From assembly GCA_947561585.1 (NCBI GenBank), contig CANNZV010001156.1, positions 62,001-126,000 on the forward strand: a DNA stretch of 64,000 nt. The letters are read 5' to 3'. Positions within the stretch are counted from its first letter, which is position 1, and every line of letters begins with the position of its first letter. The notes beneath the pieces were generated by a model. It had not been told where the DNA came from, ran no database searches, and saw only the letters and a program-made list of their open reading frames with translations. The translations under genes were made by a program, and so were the position numbers. Positions 24,093 through 35,923 of the stretch are shown one piece after another. This DNA is from Caprella mutica. Taxonomy: Eukaryota > Arthropoda > Malacostraca > Amphipoda > Caprellidae.

Positions 24093-24480
24093 TTAGCATA
24101 TATCAATTTTCTTTGTACCAAAGTATCGTAATTTCCTTTGAGTCGATTTGCATGAATTTATATCCTTTCCATCTAACATTTCATTCTTGCCCTGAATCCA
24201 ATGTGGCAATAACCACCCGAACTTCTTCCTCTCCACCCAAGCCAACACTTTCCAATAATAATTCACGCGGCATTTGATATTTTCATCTAAATCCTGTTTG
24301 CATTTCATGACAGCCTTCGCTAAAAGGAAACAAAATCCTCTCGCCGTCGAGATTCTTTGAAATATTTCACCTGAGAACCAGATGAGTGTTTGTTGAGACG
24401 CTCTGGAACGGCTTGGAATTGTCGCACTGGGAATCGCTCCACCATCAGAAATTGAACCGGTAAACAGGAATCGCAGCGAC
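24093..24480 (-). CDS. Possible coding exon(s) of unknown gene
   Basis: On the minus strand two overlapping frames look more protein-like than their surroundings: one around 24480-24320 with a GCAGTTTCTCAG-like donor context (TCAG|GTGAAA), and one running from about 24400 to 24093 with mixed Trp/Lys/Asp content. The stretch is richer in G+C than its flanks. No conserved domain is recognised, and no complete gene model can be built. It may be a decayed exon. Confidence 0.2.
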
Positions 24481-24489
24481 TGTATGCAA

Positions 24490-25290
24490 TGAAAATCAGA
24501 AATGAGAATACCATCTGGAAATGAAACTGGGAAATGACCATCTCAAAATGAAACTGGGAAATGACCATCACAAAATGAAACTGGGAAATGACCATCTCAA
24601 AATGAAACACAGATATGAGAAAACCATCTGGAAATGAAACTGGGAAATGACCATCTCAAAATGAAACACAGATATGAGAAAACCATCTGGAAATGAAACT
24701 GGGAAATGACCATCTCAAAATGAAACACAGATATGAGAATACCATCTGGAAATGAAACTGGGAAATGACCATCTCAAAATGAAACTGGGAAATGATCATC
24801 TCAAAATGAAACTGGGAAATGACCATCTCAAAATGAAACACAGATATGAGAATACCATCTGGAAATGAAACTCAGAAATGAGAATACCATCTGGAAATGA
24901 AATTCAGAAATGAGAATACCATCTGGAAATGAAACTAAGAAATGAGAATACTATCTCAAAATGAGAATGAGAAATGACCATCTGGAAATGAAACTGAGAA
25001 ATGAGATCACCATTTGGAAATGAAATGGAAATCACCATCTCAAAATGAAACTGAGAAATGACCATTTCTAAATTAAATTAGGGAATGACGATACCATCTG
25101 TAAGTATGTGTAAAGACCATTTGAAAATGAAAAAAAGAGAAATTACAATACGATCTGAATATGGAAACAGGAAGTCGTACCAGCTGCATGAAATGAAAAT
25201 GGGAAAGGAAGATACCATCTGGAAATGAATATGGGGAACGGAACCATCTTCTGGAAATGAAATTGAGAAATGACGACACCAACTCGAAAT
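24490..25290. repeat. 27-bp minisatellite in spacer
   Basis: Tandem units of about 27 bp, CTGGGAAATGACCATCTCAA plus AATGAAA, alternating with variants containing CACAGATATGAGAA and ACCATCTGGAAATG. The array is regular from about 24510 to 24960 and degrades towards 25290. Phe/His/Ser-rich frames on the minus strand are repeat artefacts. Confidence 0.85.
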
Positions 25291-25530
25291 GGAAATCAAT
25301 ATTCAGGTCATGATCGTTGGAAACTCGATCCAGGAAACCGGATCCAAATTAAAAACCTTGTTAACCTTGATTATAAAGTTGAACATACGTGTAAAGTGTT
25401 CATATGTATGAAACGACGTTAGCAGGGAAATTAGTAATATTCATGTATTTTATAATCAATAAAAAATGTTTACGTGAAATCACTTTCATTCTAAAGATTT
25501 TATACTATATGTATATGTAAATGGGGTCTA

Positions 25531-26751
25531 GGACATCTCGTACACGGACATTTCGTCCACGGACATTTCGTACACGACCATTTCGTCCACGGACAATTCT
25601 TCCACGAATTGCTTTATTTTGTATATGAAAGTGCATACGGAATATATTTCAGTCTATTTTTACTATTACATTAACAGCCAGGTATAAATATATAATATTA
25701 TCATAGTGATTTAAGCCAAAACATTTCCTATAAACACATAAAAAATGTTTATCAATCATTATTACAGTTATGAAATTAGGTATGCTAAATGGGTTGACTG
25801 TATCATTAAATGTTTTACCTCTTGTAATATTTTGCATTAATTGAGTTAGCCAAAATATGGAACTGAAATAACAGGGAACTAACAAGACTAAATGTGGAAA
25901 CGTAAGTGAAAACATCCCTAAAAGTGGAATAGGACGTGTTCACGTTTATATAATTTAACGTAACGCCAAAAAGTACCAATATCTAGCTATTTATTATATA
26001 TCACATTTAATTATCAATGAATTGTTTGATTGTATATTATACATGTATGTACTTTATGTAGTCACTTTTGAAAAAATTCTGTCATAAAAACTAATTTCTG
26101 AACCAATATTAATTCCAATAAGCTAATCTGAGTACTAGTATTGATGTTTATGGTAGTTATTGTTGAAATACAGCGCAAATAATTGTAGTTATTGTAAACA
26201 TAAAAAAAATGTTTAAGATTTTTATCTTTATGTACTATAATATTTACGAGACATGCTTCGATATTATTACAGATTTTATAAGATCGAAGTACAATAAAAG
26301 CGAGGCCTGCCTGTAATCATTAAATAAAGTATTCCGTATGATAATTATTCTCCTGTTGCCGGCCAGTAAGAGCAGAAGAAGATTGCGATAAAAATTAAGG
26401 CAAAGACCATTAAAAAAGGTGTTTTCTACTTGTAAATGACAGAATATTATAAATAAAATATTATAAAAATATGTACACTACACATTATAATGATTATACA
26501 AAATAAAGCATTTCGTGGACGAATTGTCCGTGGACGAAATGTCCATTGGATGAAATTTCAGTGGACGAGATGTCCGTGGACGAAATGTCCGTGGACGAAA
26601 TGTCCGTGGACCAAATGTCCGTGAATGAGATGTCCGTGAATGAGATGTCCGTGGACGAATTGTCCGTGGATGAGATGTCCGTGGACGAAATGTCCGTGAA
26701 TGAGATGTCCGTGGACGAATTGTCCGTGGATGAAGTGTCCGTACACGATGT
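25531..26751. mobile_element. Foldback-type element with tandem-repeat termini
   Basis: The left block (25531-25610) contains GGACATTTCGTCCACGGACA. The right block (26500-26751) contains the inverse GTGGACGAAATGTCC in about 13 tandem copies of roughly 18 bp. The inversion extends past the repeats: ATACAAAATAAAGCA at 26496-26510 is the inverse of TGCTTTATTTTGTAT at 25610-25624. Inverted termini built of tandem repeats around a unique ~880-bp core are the hallmark of foldback elements. The core has no transposase. The SVDEM-like frame on + is a repeat artefact. Confidence 0.65.
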
Positions 26752-27600
26752 AAATGTAGGCTAGTGGTATTGTGCTTACTATTCTACTGTTGTAAATCGC
26801 ATATTCTCAACTACATATAATAAATGTTTTTTTTTTCTATCGTACGAGAATTTCATATACAAAATTTTTGAAACTGATGTGATTGATGCTAGAAAACTTA
26901 CAATATTAGAAAAGTAAAAACATTGAAGGAATAAATAAATTTCCGTCGACATATTTCTAGATCAAATTTTCCTAGACCCGTTGAAGAACAATGTACTATT
27001 TTGCAAAATATATACTTATTGTTTTTCATTTTTTTGAGTCTATATATCCAGATGAAATTTTTCTGAAGACTTTCATTTTCACGCTCACTTATCTTTAAAA
27101 TCATTACTTGACTTTATGGCATTATAATCTGTATATGATTTAATTATCTCGATACAGATTGTTTCAAAGTACAGATACATATTGTATAATAATATCAAGA
27201 CTGATAGCTTTAATGATAGCATAATTATATAGCATACACAAAATTATGATACATGATGAGAATAGATAATTCATCATATTTTAATATCAATAATAAAATG
27301 ATATGTCTTTTATTTATTATTATTTGATAACTTATAATTTTCAATTATCTCCGACTGTTTTATAAAAGTTCTATAAACATTATATAAAGTATAATATATC
27401 TTGGATCACTGTGCATAGGAACACGTTCTACAAGCCTTTTGTTCAGTCATAATAAAGCAATCAAGACTCTCCAAACAATGATTTGGTCGAGGGAAACCTA
27501 CATTCCTAACTGTCCTCAATTCCTAACAATTCCTGGATATGGACGGACTGGAATTCACAGCAATCGTCGTCACTAATTTGATATGGTCTGGAACTGGAAT
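26752..27600. other. Spacer stretch without recognised genes
   Basis: Non-coding AT-rich sequence. No RNA gene, repeat or conserved frame seen. Confidence 0.45.
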
Positions 27601-27606
27601 TTACGC

Positions 27607-27945
27607 AGATGTGGATGACCTGGGAGATGTGGATGTTAAGATGTCGTGGATACATTTAACAGAAGTGGATGTTAAGATGTCGTGGATACATTTAACAGAA
27701 GTGGATGTTAAGATGTCGTGGAGACATTTAACAGAAGTGGATGCAAAGATGTCGTGGATACATTTAACAAAAGTGGATGCAAAGATGTCGTGGAGACATT
27801 TAACAGAAGTGGATGTTAAAATGTCGTGGAGACATTTAACAGAAGTGGATGTTAAAATGTCGTGGAGACATTTAACAAAAGTGGATGTTAAGATGTCGAG
27901 GAGACATTTAATAGAAGTGGATGTTGAGATGTCGCAGAGACATTG
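27607..27945. repeat. 36-bp minisatellite in spacer
   Basis: About nine tandem 36-bp units containing GTGGATGTTAAGATGTCGTG and ACATTTAACAGAA. Since 36 is a multiple of 3, frames stay open on both strands (12-residue repeats such as VDVKMSWRHLTE). The opposite-strand frame is equally open, so I treat both as non-coding. Confidence 0.9.
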
Positions 27946-28585
27946 AACCATAGATGTACTCCTAATTGCTGTTAAACTAAAATTCAAATTAATATTTCTT
28001 ATAAAAGTCCTAAACTTAGGAATGCGCTACCTAGCGCTATGAAAAAAACTTTACTTCATTCTTCTTCTTCTAGAAATCTATGAAAAACTTATCATTGATC
28101 ACTTCTGAATAAATTGGCGTTTACCACCTGAATGCTACTTGTCCTTTACCATTAAATTAATTTTATAAGTTATATAGGATACCAAAAAATCCTGAATATG
28201 AGCTTCTCGGAACCGTGAATAATAAATATATATCTTTTTTTAGGCTACTTGATATATTTTTCATATGTTCATGAATAAATTGTTTCATACTTTACAATAA
28301 ACTCATTTCTAATTTATCAATCATGCCTAGCTTATTTTTTATCATTATTCACTCAATTCATTTTGTTCATATAATATAATATATATACTGTACGTGACAA
28401 TCAACACAAAGCTGCTAATTGATTTCATCTTTGCTATTTTGAACATTTGTCTTCCGGAGTGACAGACTGGAGTAAATATTAATTGTCCCTAATTTGATTT
28501 TCTGTTAGTTTGATTGTCAAAGTAAAGCCATCATTTCACCCTTCATATCACAACGGACATGATTAATTTGTAAAGTCTGACTGTG
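27946..28585. other. Spacer stretch without recognised genes
   Basis: AT-rich with no recognised gene, RNA or repeat. Confidence 0.45.
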
Positions 28586-28589
28586 TAAG

Positions 28590-29010
28590 GAGTGAGTGAT
28601 TAATGGTTGTGATGAGTGGTGAGCTGTGATGAGTGGTGAGCTGTGATGAATGGTGAGTTGTGATGAGTGGTGAGCTGTGATGAATGGTGAGTTGTGATGA
28701 GTGGTGAGTTGTGATGAGTGGTGAGTTGTGATGAGTGGTGAGCTATGATGAGATGTGATGAGTGGTGAGCTGTGATGAGTGGTGAGCTGTGATGAGTGGT
28801 GAGCTGTGATGAATGGTGAGTTGTGATGAGTGGTGAGTTGTGATGAGTGGTGAGTTGTGATGAGTGGTGAGCTATGATGAGATGTGATGAGTGGTGAGTT
28901 GTGATGAATGGTGAGTTGTGATGAGTGGTGAGATGTGATGAGTGGTGAGTCGTGATGAGTGGTGAGTCGTGATGAGTGGTGAATAGTAATGAGTGGTGAG
29001 ATGTGATGTT
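28590..29010. repeat. 17-bp minisatellite in spacer
   Basis: About 24 tandem units of 17 bp (GTGATGAGTGGTGAGTT with AGCT, AATGG and GTC variants). A higher-order block of roughly eight units ending in GAGCTATGATGAGATG is duplicated. The minus-strand His/Ser/Thr-rich frame arises because three 17-bp units keep the frame; it is not a gene. Confidence 0.92.
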
Positions 29011-29507
29011 TGGTTATTATACAATAATGGTAGTACAAAAATAATCAATCATCTGTTATATATAATCTGACTTATCAATTAATTAAACCATTCAAGTATG
29101 TATAATAGACACAATTCCTCTTACGTTGAAATTGCAAGGTTTGACTCTAAATTGAGATTTTTTTATGATTTAAAATCGTAGGGATTTGATATCCGATACC
29201 TAGTTTATCTATTTATGTAAATAATTTTTAATTTTAAAAAGTATAATAATTGAATTTTAATTCTTATTTAGCTCATATCATTTTAGAAAACAAATTTTAT
29301 GTTTGTTTATTACCAGCTGAAATCGATGAAAGTAACACGTGAAATTATTTAAAATTATCCATCTTCAGTGATATTATAATGCATTCGTAATATTAACAGT
29401 ATATATTATATATCGCATAATGTATTTAATATTCATTTATTTAATCAACTTTCTGTTTATATTGAAAATAATAACTTCAAATGCAATTATTTGTGCTGTA
29501 TAACTCC

Positions 29508-29541
29508 TCTATAGTGAACTACAACTAGTTCACTATAGAGA
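29508..29541. repeat. Perfect 13-bp hairpin
   Basis: CTCTATAGTGAAC is followed after 8 nt by GTTCACTATAGAG, a perfect 13-bp inverted repeat. The CTATAGTGAAC word also occurs in the hairpin elements at 17403 and 31814, so it may be a relic of the same family. Confidence 0.7.
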
Positions 29542-29745
29542 GTTAGTTCGTTATAGGTACATGTCAAGATATGCATAGAAAACCAAAGTCTGTTTTATGG
29601 CATACTACACAAAATATATTAACAATTGTCTTTAAATTTCAAGCATTTCACTTTCACTCAAACTATAAGTGGGTTAATAATGAGACTTATTACTATAATA
29701 ATCTTTATTATGGGAAATAAAAATGAATACATTTCGTATGATATA

Positions 29746-30417
29746 CAGGGTGAGCGCTAAAAAGTATCCATATTTAAATCCTTCTTTAAAATAAAGTTAT
29801 TCTTCCTCCTAATAATAAACCTCTGAATAACTTAATTAGATTAAAGATAAATAACTATGATATATGGAAGATATTTTATTCCATTTTTTTATTATAAAAT
29901 AATTTCTTTTCTAGCACCTACCCAGTATGTGTAAAAGGTAGGTCTTAGGTACGAGTACAAGAATTTTGCAACACAATTTTGTACATTGTGAATAAAATAC
30001 TTATATGTGAACTATTGTGAGCAAATTCCTTAAATTTTTTCACAGTTAATAGTGTTTAATATTATATATAACTTACAATAAGTGTCATCTCTAAATTTTA
30101 AGAAGTTAATCCATGGCCCTTTCAGTTGAAAGCAAAAGTTGTGCTAAATGTACTTCACCCGCAGGAAAGTTCGCATCTGATTTAAAACGATGGAATTCTG
30201 CGTGTGATAAGCATTGGAGAAGATAAGTATTGGATATTCTCATGCAATTATATATAAAAACTAAACTGTTAAACGAAAACTCAAAAAAAATGGGCAAAAT
30301 GGTTGACGCAACTCTGACACATTGGAGGCCGTTATTTGAATAAGAGAAGTTTATTTTACCTATTTAAATGTTTTATCTGATAGATTCTATATATCTCAGA
30401 GCTTTTGTGTTACCCTG
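29746..30417. mobile_element. mariner-type TA-flanked element, right arm
   Basis: A 672-bp copy with CAGGGTGAGCGC and, from the other end, CAGGGTAACACAAAAG termini and TA on both sides (29744-29745, 30418-30419). It lacks the solo LTR found in the left copy; the undisturbed target is at 30375-30379. The 63-codon minus-strand frame inside (30106-30297) is not recognisable as transposase. Confidence 0.6.
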
Positions 30418-30769
30418 TAGTGTGTATTCTAAATGAGTTGTTCATTAAATTTAAAGACTATTTTATTGAAGCAAACACAGAAATTGGTAGATAAATAAGG
30501 CGTTAGAAGCACTATACACTGTTATATCCACACTGACTCTCAACTGAAGATATCTCTGTAAATAGGCATTGTCAATAAAGAGTACATATTAATAATATAC
30601 AAACATCAGAAGAAATGAGGTTAGATTCAAAATAAAACTAGACCGAGCAGGAATTAAATTTACTACTAAGGACTACAAAGTGTTATTTGAACACATTAAT
30701 ACGGCCTAAAATGCTACATGCATATTGTAAACTCATTCCATGTAATTCCCTGGTACTGTACTTTGTTAT

Positions 30770-31275
30770 TGTTATCGGTATAGCCTATTATAGCAATTAA
30801 TTAGAAGGTGTATGTACTTCATCAGCTAGTTTTTCTTATCTGTATAGCCTATTATAGCAATTAATTAGAAGGTGTATGTACTTCATCAGCCAGTTATTCT
30901 TATCGGTATAGCCTATTATAGCAATTAATTAGAAGGTGTATGTACTTCATCAACTAGTTATTCTTATCGGTATAGCCTATAGCAATTAATTAGAAGGTGT
31001 ATGTACTTCATCAGCCAGTTATTCTTATCGGTATAGCCTATAGCAATTAATTAGAAGGTGTATGTACTTCATCAGCCGGTTATTCTTATCGGTATAGCCT
31101 CTTATAGCAATTAATTAGAAGGTGTATGTACTTCATCAGCCAGTTATTCTTATCGGTATAGCCTATAGCAATTAATTAGAAGGTGTATGTACTTCATCAG
31201 CCAGTTATTCTTATCGGTATAGCCTAATATAGCAATTAATTAGAAGGTGTATGTACTTCATCAGCCAGTTATTCT
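30770..31275. repeat. 60-bp tandem array, right arm
   Basis: About eight units, the inverse of the 18057-18722 array, with AGAAGGTGTATGTACTTCAT and GGTATAGCCTAT. Copy number and order of variants differ from the left arm, so the arrays have evolved independently since duplication. Confidence 0.92.
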
Positions 31276-31813
31276 GAAAGAAGTCTTTGCTCTGAAGAGA
31301 CGATGAATAAATCCACCTGACAAATTGACAAACTTGCTAATTAGGAGCTGATTAAATGCGGAATATGGGGACTCTGAATGAAGTCGTCGATGTTGTGTCG
31401 GAGGAATTACGGACGGGGAATGCTGTTGTTTATACCGTTTGTTAATCTTTATTAATATCTGTTTTGAATGAATATCAGAAAAGTGTAATGTTCCAATGAT
31501 AAGTTTAATAAATATTAAAAAGAGGTGGATTTTGAATAGAACATATAAAATCTAGTAACTTTTTGCAATGTCACATCACCATTTCATCTTTCAACCACTT
31601 TCACTATTTTTATTACATTATCTGATAGGGTAGATTTTGGTGGCAAGGAATTCCATATGAAATTAATTGTTTTTATGACATAATTTACGAAATTTAAAAG
31701 ATAATATGACACTCGAGCACAGTTTCTGATTATCAATTAAATTCAGACTGGATTATTCATTTATTATTTCATATCTGAAATATTATAGTGAGCATAGTGA
31801 ATGAATTAAGATA
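31276..31813. other. Non-coding stretch, right arm
   Basis: Counterpart of 17517-18056. No gene recognised. Confidence 0.45.
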
Positions 31814-31925
31814 TAGCCTCTATAGTGAACAGATTTTCGTTAGTCTGCCATAAAATAGCCTTCAGTTTCTGTAACTGATAGCAGTTCATCGCAGACTTAA
31901 TAAAATTTGTTCACTGTTCAGGCTA
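31814..31925. repeat. Short hairpin element, right arm
   Basis: Counterpart of 17403-17516: TAGCCTCTATAGTGAACAGA pairs with the reverse of TTTGTTCACTGTTCAGGCTA. Confidence 0.6.
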
Positions 31926-32002
31926 CAGCTAATTAATACACTAAAGAGGAGTTCACAATTCTGTATTCTACTATATTTTAAAAGTTGATATATTTTTATT
32001 AA

Positions 32003-33696
32003 CACACGGTGGACTGGCGGGTCATTTTAACCCGGAAATTATTTTTGACTCTGTAAGATTTCTTTGTTAGTGCACCAATGTATATAAAATTTACTGACTT
32101 TTCATGAATATTCGAGATATTTTAACATTTATCTCCAAAGCGCAGTGGGTCATATAAACCCGCTCTCATAAAATTTCATTTTGGCGGAAACTTGGGGGGT
32201 ACTAGATTGAGATAATGAATTGACAAGTCTAAACAGGGTCAAACAATACTTGTGTGATAATAATTGAGCACATGCACACTCATTTTAGTACTGTCTATAC
32301 AACCAAACCAGTAAATATGTTGCCAAGAACGCTCACAAATGATGAAATATAAACATTTTTGATGGCGACACCTGTGGATGAATCATAAGGCAAGAGTTTC
32401 GTAACTATTGATGAGCATCTCTTTTCAACGAATTCGCGATATCAGTTAACTCAATACATGGCTGGTGAACCAAGTAATTCGGTAACAATTTAGGTTACTT
32501 GTGATTGAGATGAATAAATATTTGGAAAATGGATTTCCTCATTTGGAAGAGATAGTTATTGGCACAAAGAGAAATCACTATCAGTACGTCATTTTTGAAC
32601 TTATGGTCCTTTTTTTAGTACAGGACAGATTGTAACTTCAGACAACTTTTCCCCATCTGTAGGAATAGCTGAGAATTCACTGAAGAAGATGACAGTCATC
32701 GGAACTATGAATTGTAATATATAAGAAATTCCCCCTTATATAAAATCACCCAAGGCACCTCTGTATACAACAATGTTACTCAAGAATAAGAAGAACATAT
32801 ATCAAAATAATTTTCTCTCTGCTTCATACTGATTCGTCTATCTCAACTGATCCTAGAATTTTTCAGACTCTGTAGAACAAATACTGTAACCAATTATATT
32901 TGGAGTAGATATTGTTCATCAAAGGGTAAGAAAGTAGTCCATAAAGGAGTCATCACGTCGTTGGCCTCTGCAAATTCTATCATGATGTTGCTACTCAATT
33001 TGTCAGATACAATTGTAAAGTTATAAATGTATTCTAGATTTACAAATTGTGCTATACTGAGAGGTTACAGGTACTACAATATATAAGAAATTTCATAGTG
33101 AAACAGATCTGAAGCGGAAAAATCAGATTTTGACATGGTGCCTTCAACAACTGAAAGACTTTGGAAAAATCAGTGATCTACACTTGAAAGTACTGGGACT
33201 AAACTAGAAAAAAGATGTAGGAGTCTAGAAGATGCAAATGTCCTCCTGCCTGTGGGAAATGTACTCCATGTATCATAATTATTTGAGATAAATATTAGTC
33301 AGTATGGTTATTTGAGGTTGTTTCCATATCGCTACATACTACATGTAAAAACGATGATATTTGGATGATATTCGTCTCTAATATTTATCATAAAACGATG
33401 ACATTCGGCATAATATTTGTGTTTGGTCTACTTGCATTTTGAACTTTGACTTACGTACAATATTTCACTTGCCATAAAATGTAAACTAACTATAAACAAT
33501 GTTTTACCTATAACTAACTATAAAAACGAAGTAAAAATCTCTGGATATACCGTTATCAATTAATATAACAGTCTAATGCGACAGATAAATTCATCATTCA
33601 TCGTATAATTAATCCATAATAACATTTTTTAATAGTGTTGGTTAAAATAACTCGCACGGTCCACCGAGGAAGTTCGTTTTTGCGGTCCACCAGGTG
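32003..33696. mobile_element. piggyBac-like element, degenerate, right arm
   Basis: A 1694-bp copy bounded by TTAA at 31999-32002 and 33697-33700, with ends CACACGGTGGACTGGCGGG and, reversed, CACCTGGTGGACCGC. It shares its insertion site with the left-arm copy and likewise lacks an intact transposase. Confidence 0.6.
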
Positions 33697-33700
33697 TTAA

Positions 33701-34189
33701 TACATTTTCATAAAATATCAACTGGATATAAGATTTTTCACATAATTTAATTCCATCTAAAAGATGAACAATAATTGATGTACAAAAAACATATATCCCA
33801 TATGAAAATAAATTCTTCGGATACTAAAAAATACATAATATAAAATAGAATATAATATCTAAATATACCCTTTAAAACGTTTCCAAACTTAATTTAATCA
33901 CCCATGATGTAGTGAGTACCAATGATACTTCCAAGCCTTTTGTGTAAAGTAAAATGAACTCCCTATTTATCTTGCTTACATTAAGTCACTAAATGGGGCT
34001 TTATGTTGGCGGACATTCTCTTTATGGCATCATTTATTTGCTCTAAAAGCTTCTCCTTTACATTTTTGTACACCAGCGAAATACTTCAACAAAAGCTAGT
34101 ACAGTTTGTGCCAAAGTATTTTATTAAGGTGATATACCAGCTAATGCATTAGTTAACTAGATTATGTGCACTCGGTAGAGCGCATACTT
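33701..34189. other. Non-coding stretch, right arm
   Basis: Counterpart of 15136-15621. No gene recognised. Confidence 0.45.
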
Positions 34190-34640
34190 TCGCCTCCGCT
34201 TTGACCCTTTCTCTTCCAAAATTTAATAAACTTGTAACTGGTATTGAAACACCAAGTTTCATGCAGTATGGTTCAATACTTTTTGAGTTATTGAGTTATA
34301 AATGACCTTGACCTTTCTCCGGATCGCTCCCAAAATACTACCAGATGGTTCCAGGACCATCAAATTTCAGACAATTCGTTTGAACAATTTCTGAGTTATC
34401 AAGTTATAAATGGCCTTTACCTTGATCATTGACCTTTGATCTGATCGCTCCCAAAATCTATCAAAACGGTTCCTGTATATTGACCAATCGTCCCACCAAG
34501 TTTCATGCAATATGGTTCAATACTTTTTGAGTTATAAATGAGCATGACCATGACCTTTGACCGGGTCACTCCCAAATTCTACCAGCGGGTCACTAGACAA
34601 TGACCAATCGTTTTATCAAATTTCATTCAATTTGGTTTAA
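34190..34640. repeat. ~110-125-bp degenerate tandem repeat, right arm
   Basis: Four diverged units, inverse of 14691-15135, with TGACCTTTG words and GGTTCAATACTTTTTGAGTT segments. Confidence 0.75.
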
Positions 34641-35132
34641 TACTTTTTCAGTTATGCGAATAACAAGATGATAAATAAGTAAATAAATAAATAAATGCTG
34701 AGTAAAATATGACCTTTCTGCATTCTGCGAACGTAACAATTTTTAGTGGATCGTAAATGTTCAGCAAATCTATTTGAAAAAGTTAAATGATGATACAATT
34801 AACACTTTAAATACATATAAGTATGATATAATTGAAATTTTTCTTCATATATGAAGATGTAATTTTTTTCAATGTTAAGCTTTTACATTCCTATCTGATG
34901 TGTTAATAAGAATTTAAATTCTATTTCATCCAATGATTCTAAAAGATTTTTGTATTAAAAAAATAGTTATACTCTATCAAAATGAAATTATATCAAAATA
35001 CTAATTTAAGAATTTCGAAATTATTTTCTGCATTGAAAAAAAAGATAAAGGGCAGTTGTCGTAACTATGATACACCAACCCTCAAAAGTGTACAAATTTT
35101 CGTTTTTTCAAAGTCAAAATTGCTAATAAATT

Positions 35133-35684
35133 ATGAACGATCAGATAATTTTCGAAGAGTTCCAAGAAAAGGTGGAAGTTTTGGCTCAATCTTTGTCAGC
35201 TGCCAAGAACGAATGTGTCCAAAAAGAGAAAGAATGGCGTGAACTTGAGGAGCAGAGAACTGAGATCATCAACGCAGAGAATGAACTACAGTCTCTTCTC
35301 GCTGAGAAAAAGTCTGCTGTAGAAGCAGCAGCTGGCGATGAGGCGTACCTGATGTAATAGTACGACCAGATTCAAAAAGATAACTCGGCGCAAGAGAAGC
35401 GTCTTGACGAGATGAGAAGCTAGGAAGACCAAGAAATGGAGGTTGTGGCTTGTCTCCAGCAAAAGAATACTGCGTTGATGGCTGAGATTAAGAATGCTGG
35501 GGACCCTAGCTACTACCAATATCTTCTGAAGCAGGCAGAGTAGGAAGTACATAGAACAAGAATGGATGTGGAAGAGCGCATCTGTGAGAAATAAAAGTTA
35601 GAAACTGAGTTGAGTGATGCCAGGGCTCTGGCAAATCAAACCTACCATCAACTCAAGTGCATTGACAAGCTGGAACGAGAATGA
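35133..35684 (+). pseudogene. Coiled-coil frame interrupted only by TAA/TAG, right arm
   Basis: ATG at 35133 and TGA at 35682 frame 183 codons without a frameshift. Five in-frame stops occur: TAA 35355, TAG 35358, TAG 35421, TAG 35541, TAA 35592; there is no internal TGA. The deduced chain is Glu/Lys/Gln/Ala-rich and predicted coiled coil throughout, with segments such as KEWRELEEQRTEI and QKLETELSDARALANQ if TAR is read as Gln. G+C is clearly higher than in the flanks, and no intron is needed. Most likely a processed pseudogene; an alternative is a frame from a TAR-reassigned genetic code, or readthrough. No family is recognised. Confidence 0.6.
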
Positions 35685-35923
35685 TAACTTTATCATAAAT
35701 TAAGGAAATTAAATACATACTCACAACCTAAGTTCGATATTTTATTGATCTCTTAATATGTATATTCAAATTACAGAATTTCAATTTAAAATATTAAAAA
35801 GTATGATGAGTTTTTTGTGTAAATAGAAAACAGAGGATATTTTAGTAGGTAAATTCACTTTCATTACCTAAATTTTTACTGTACGAACACAGAAAAAAAT
35901 TAGTTGTCAGAATTAGAGCAGTG

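Larger units (their letters stand above)
20812..29715. other. Unique spacer between the inverted arms
   Basis: About 8.9 kb with no counterpart in inverted or direct orientation in this window. It is dominated by minisatellites and small inverted-repeat elements, annotated separately. No intact protein gene is recognised. Confidence 0.85.

Noticed and set aside
26546..26764. Acidic SVDEM-repeat protein
   Set aside because: It is the terminal tandem repeat of the foldback-like element.
27539..27987. Frames of 128-135 codons on both strands
   Set aside because: 36-bp repeats keep both strands open; simultaneous openness of both strands argues against coding.
28517..29038. 173-codon His/Ser/Thr-rich frame on the minus strand
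   Set aside because: It coincides with the 17-bp minisatellite; three units preserve frame by arithmetic, and there is no non-repeat coding part.
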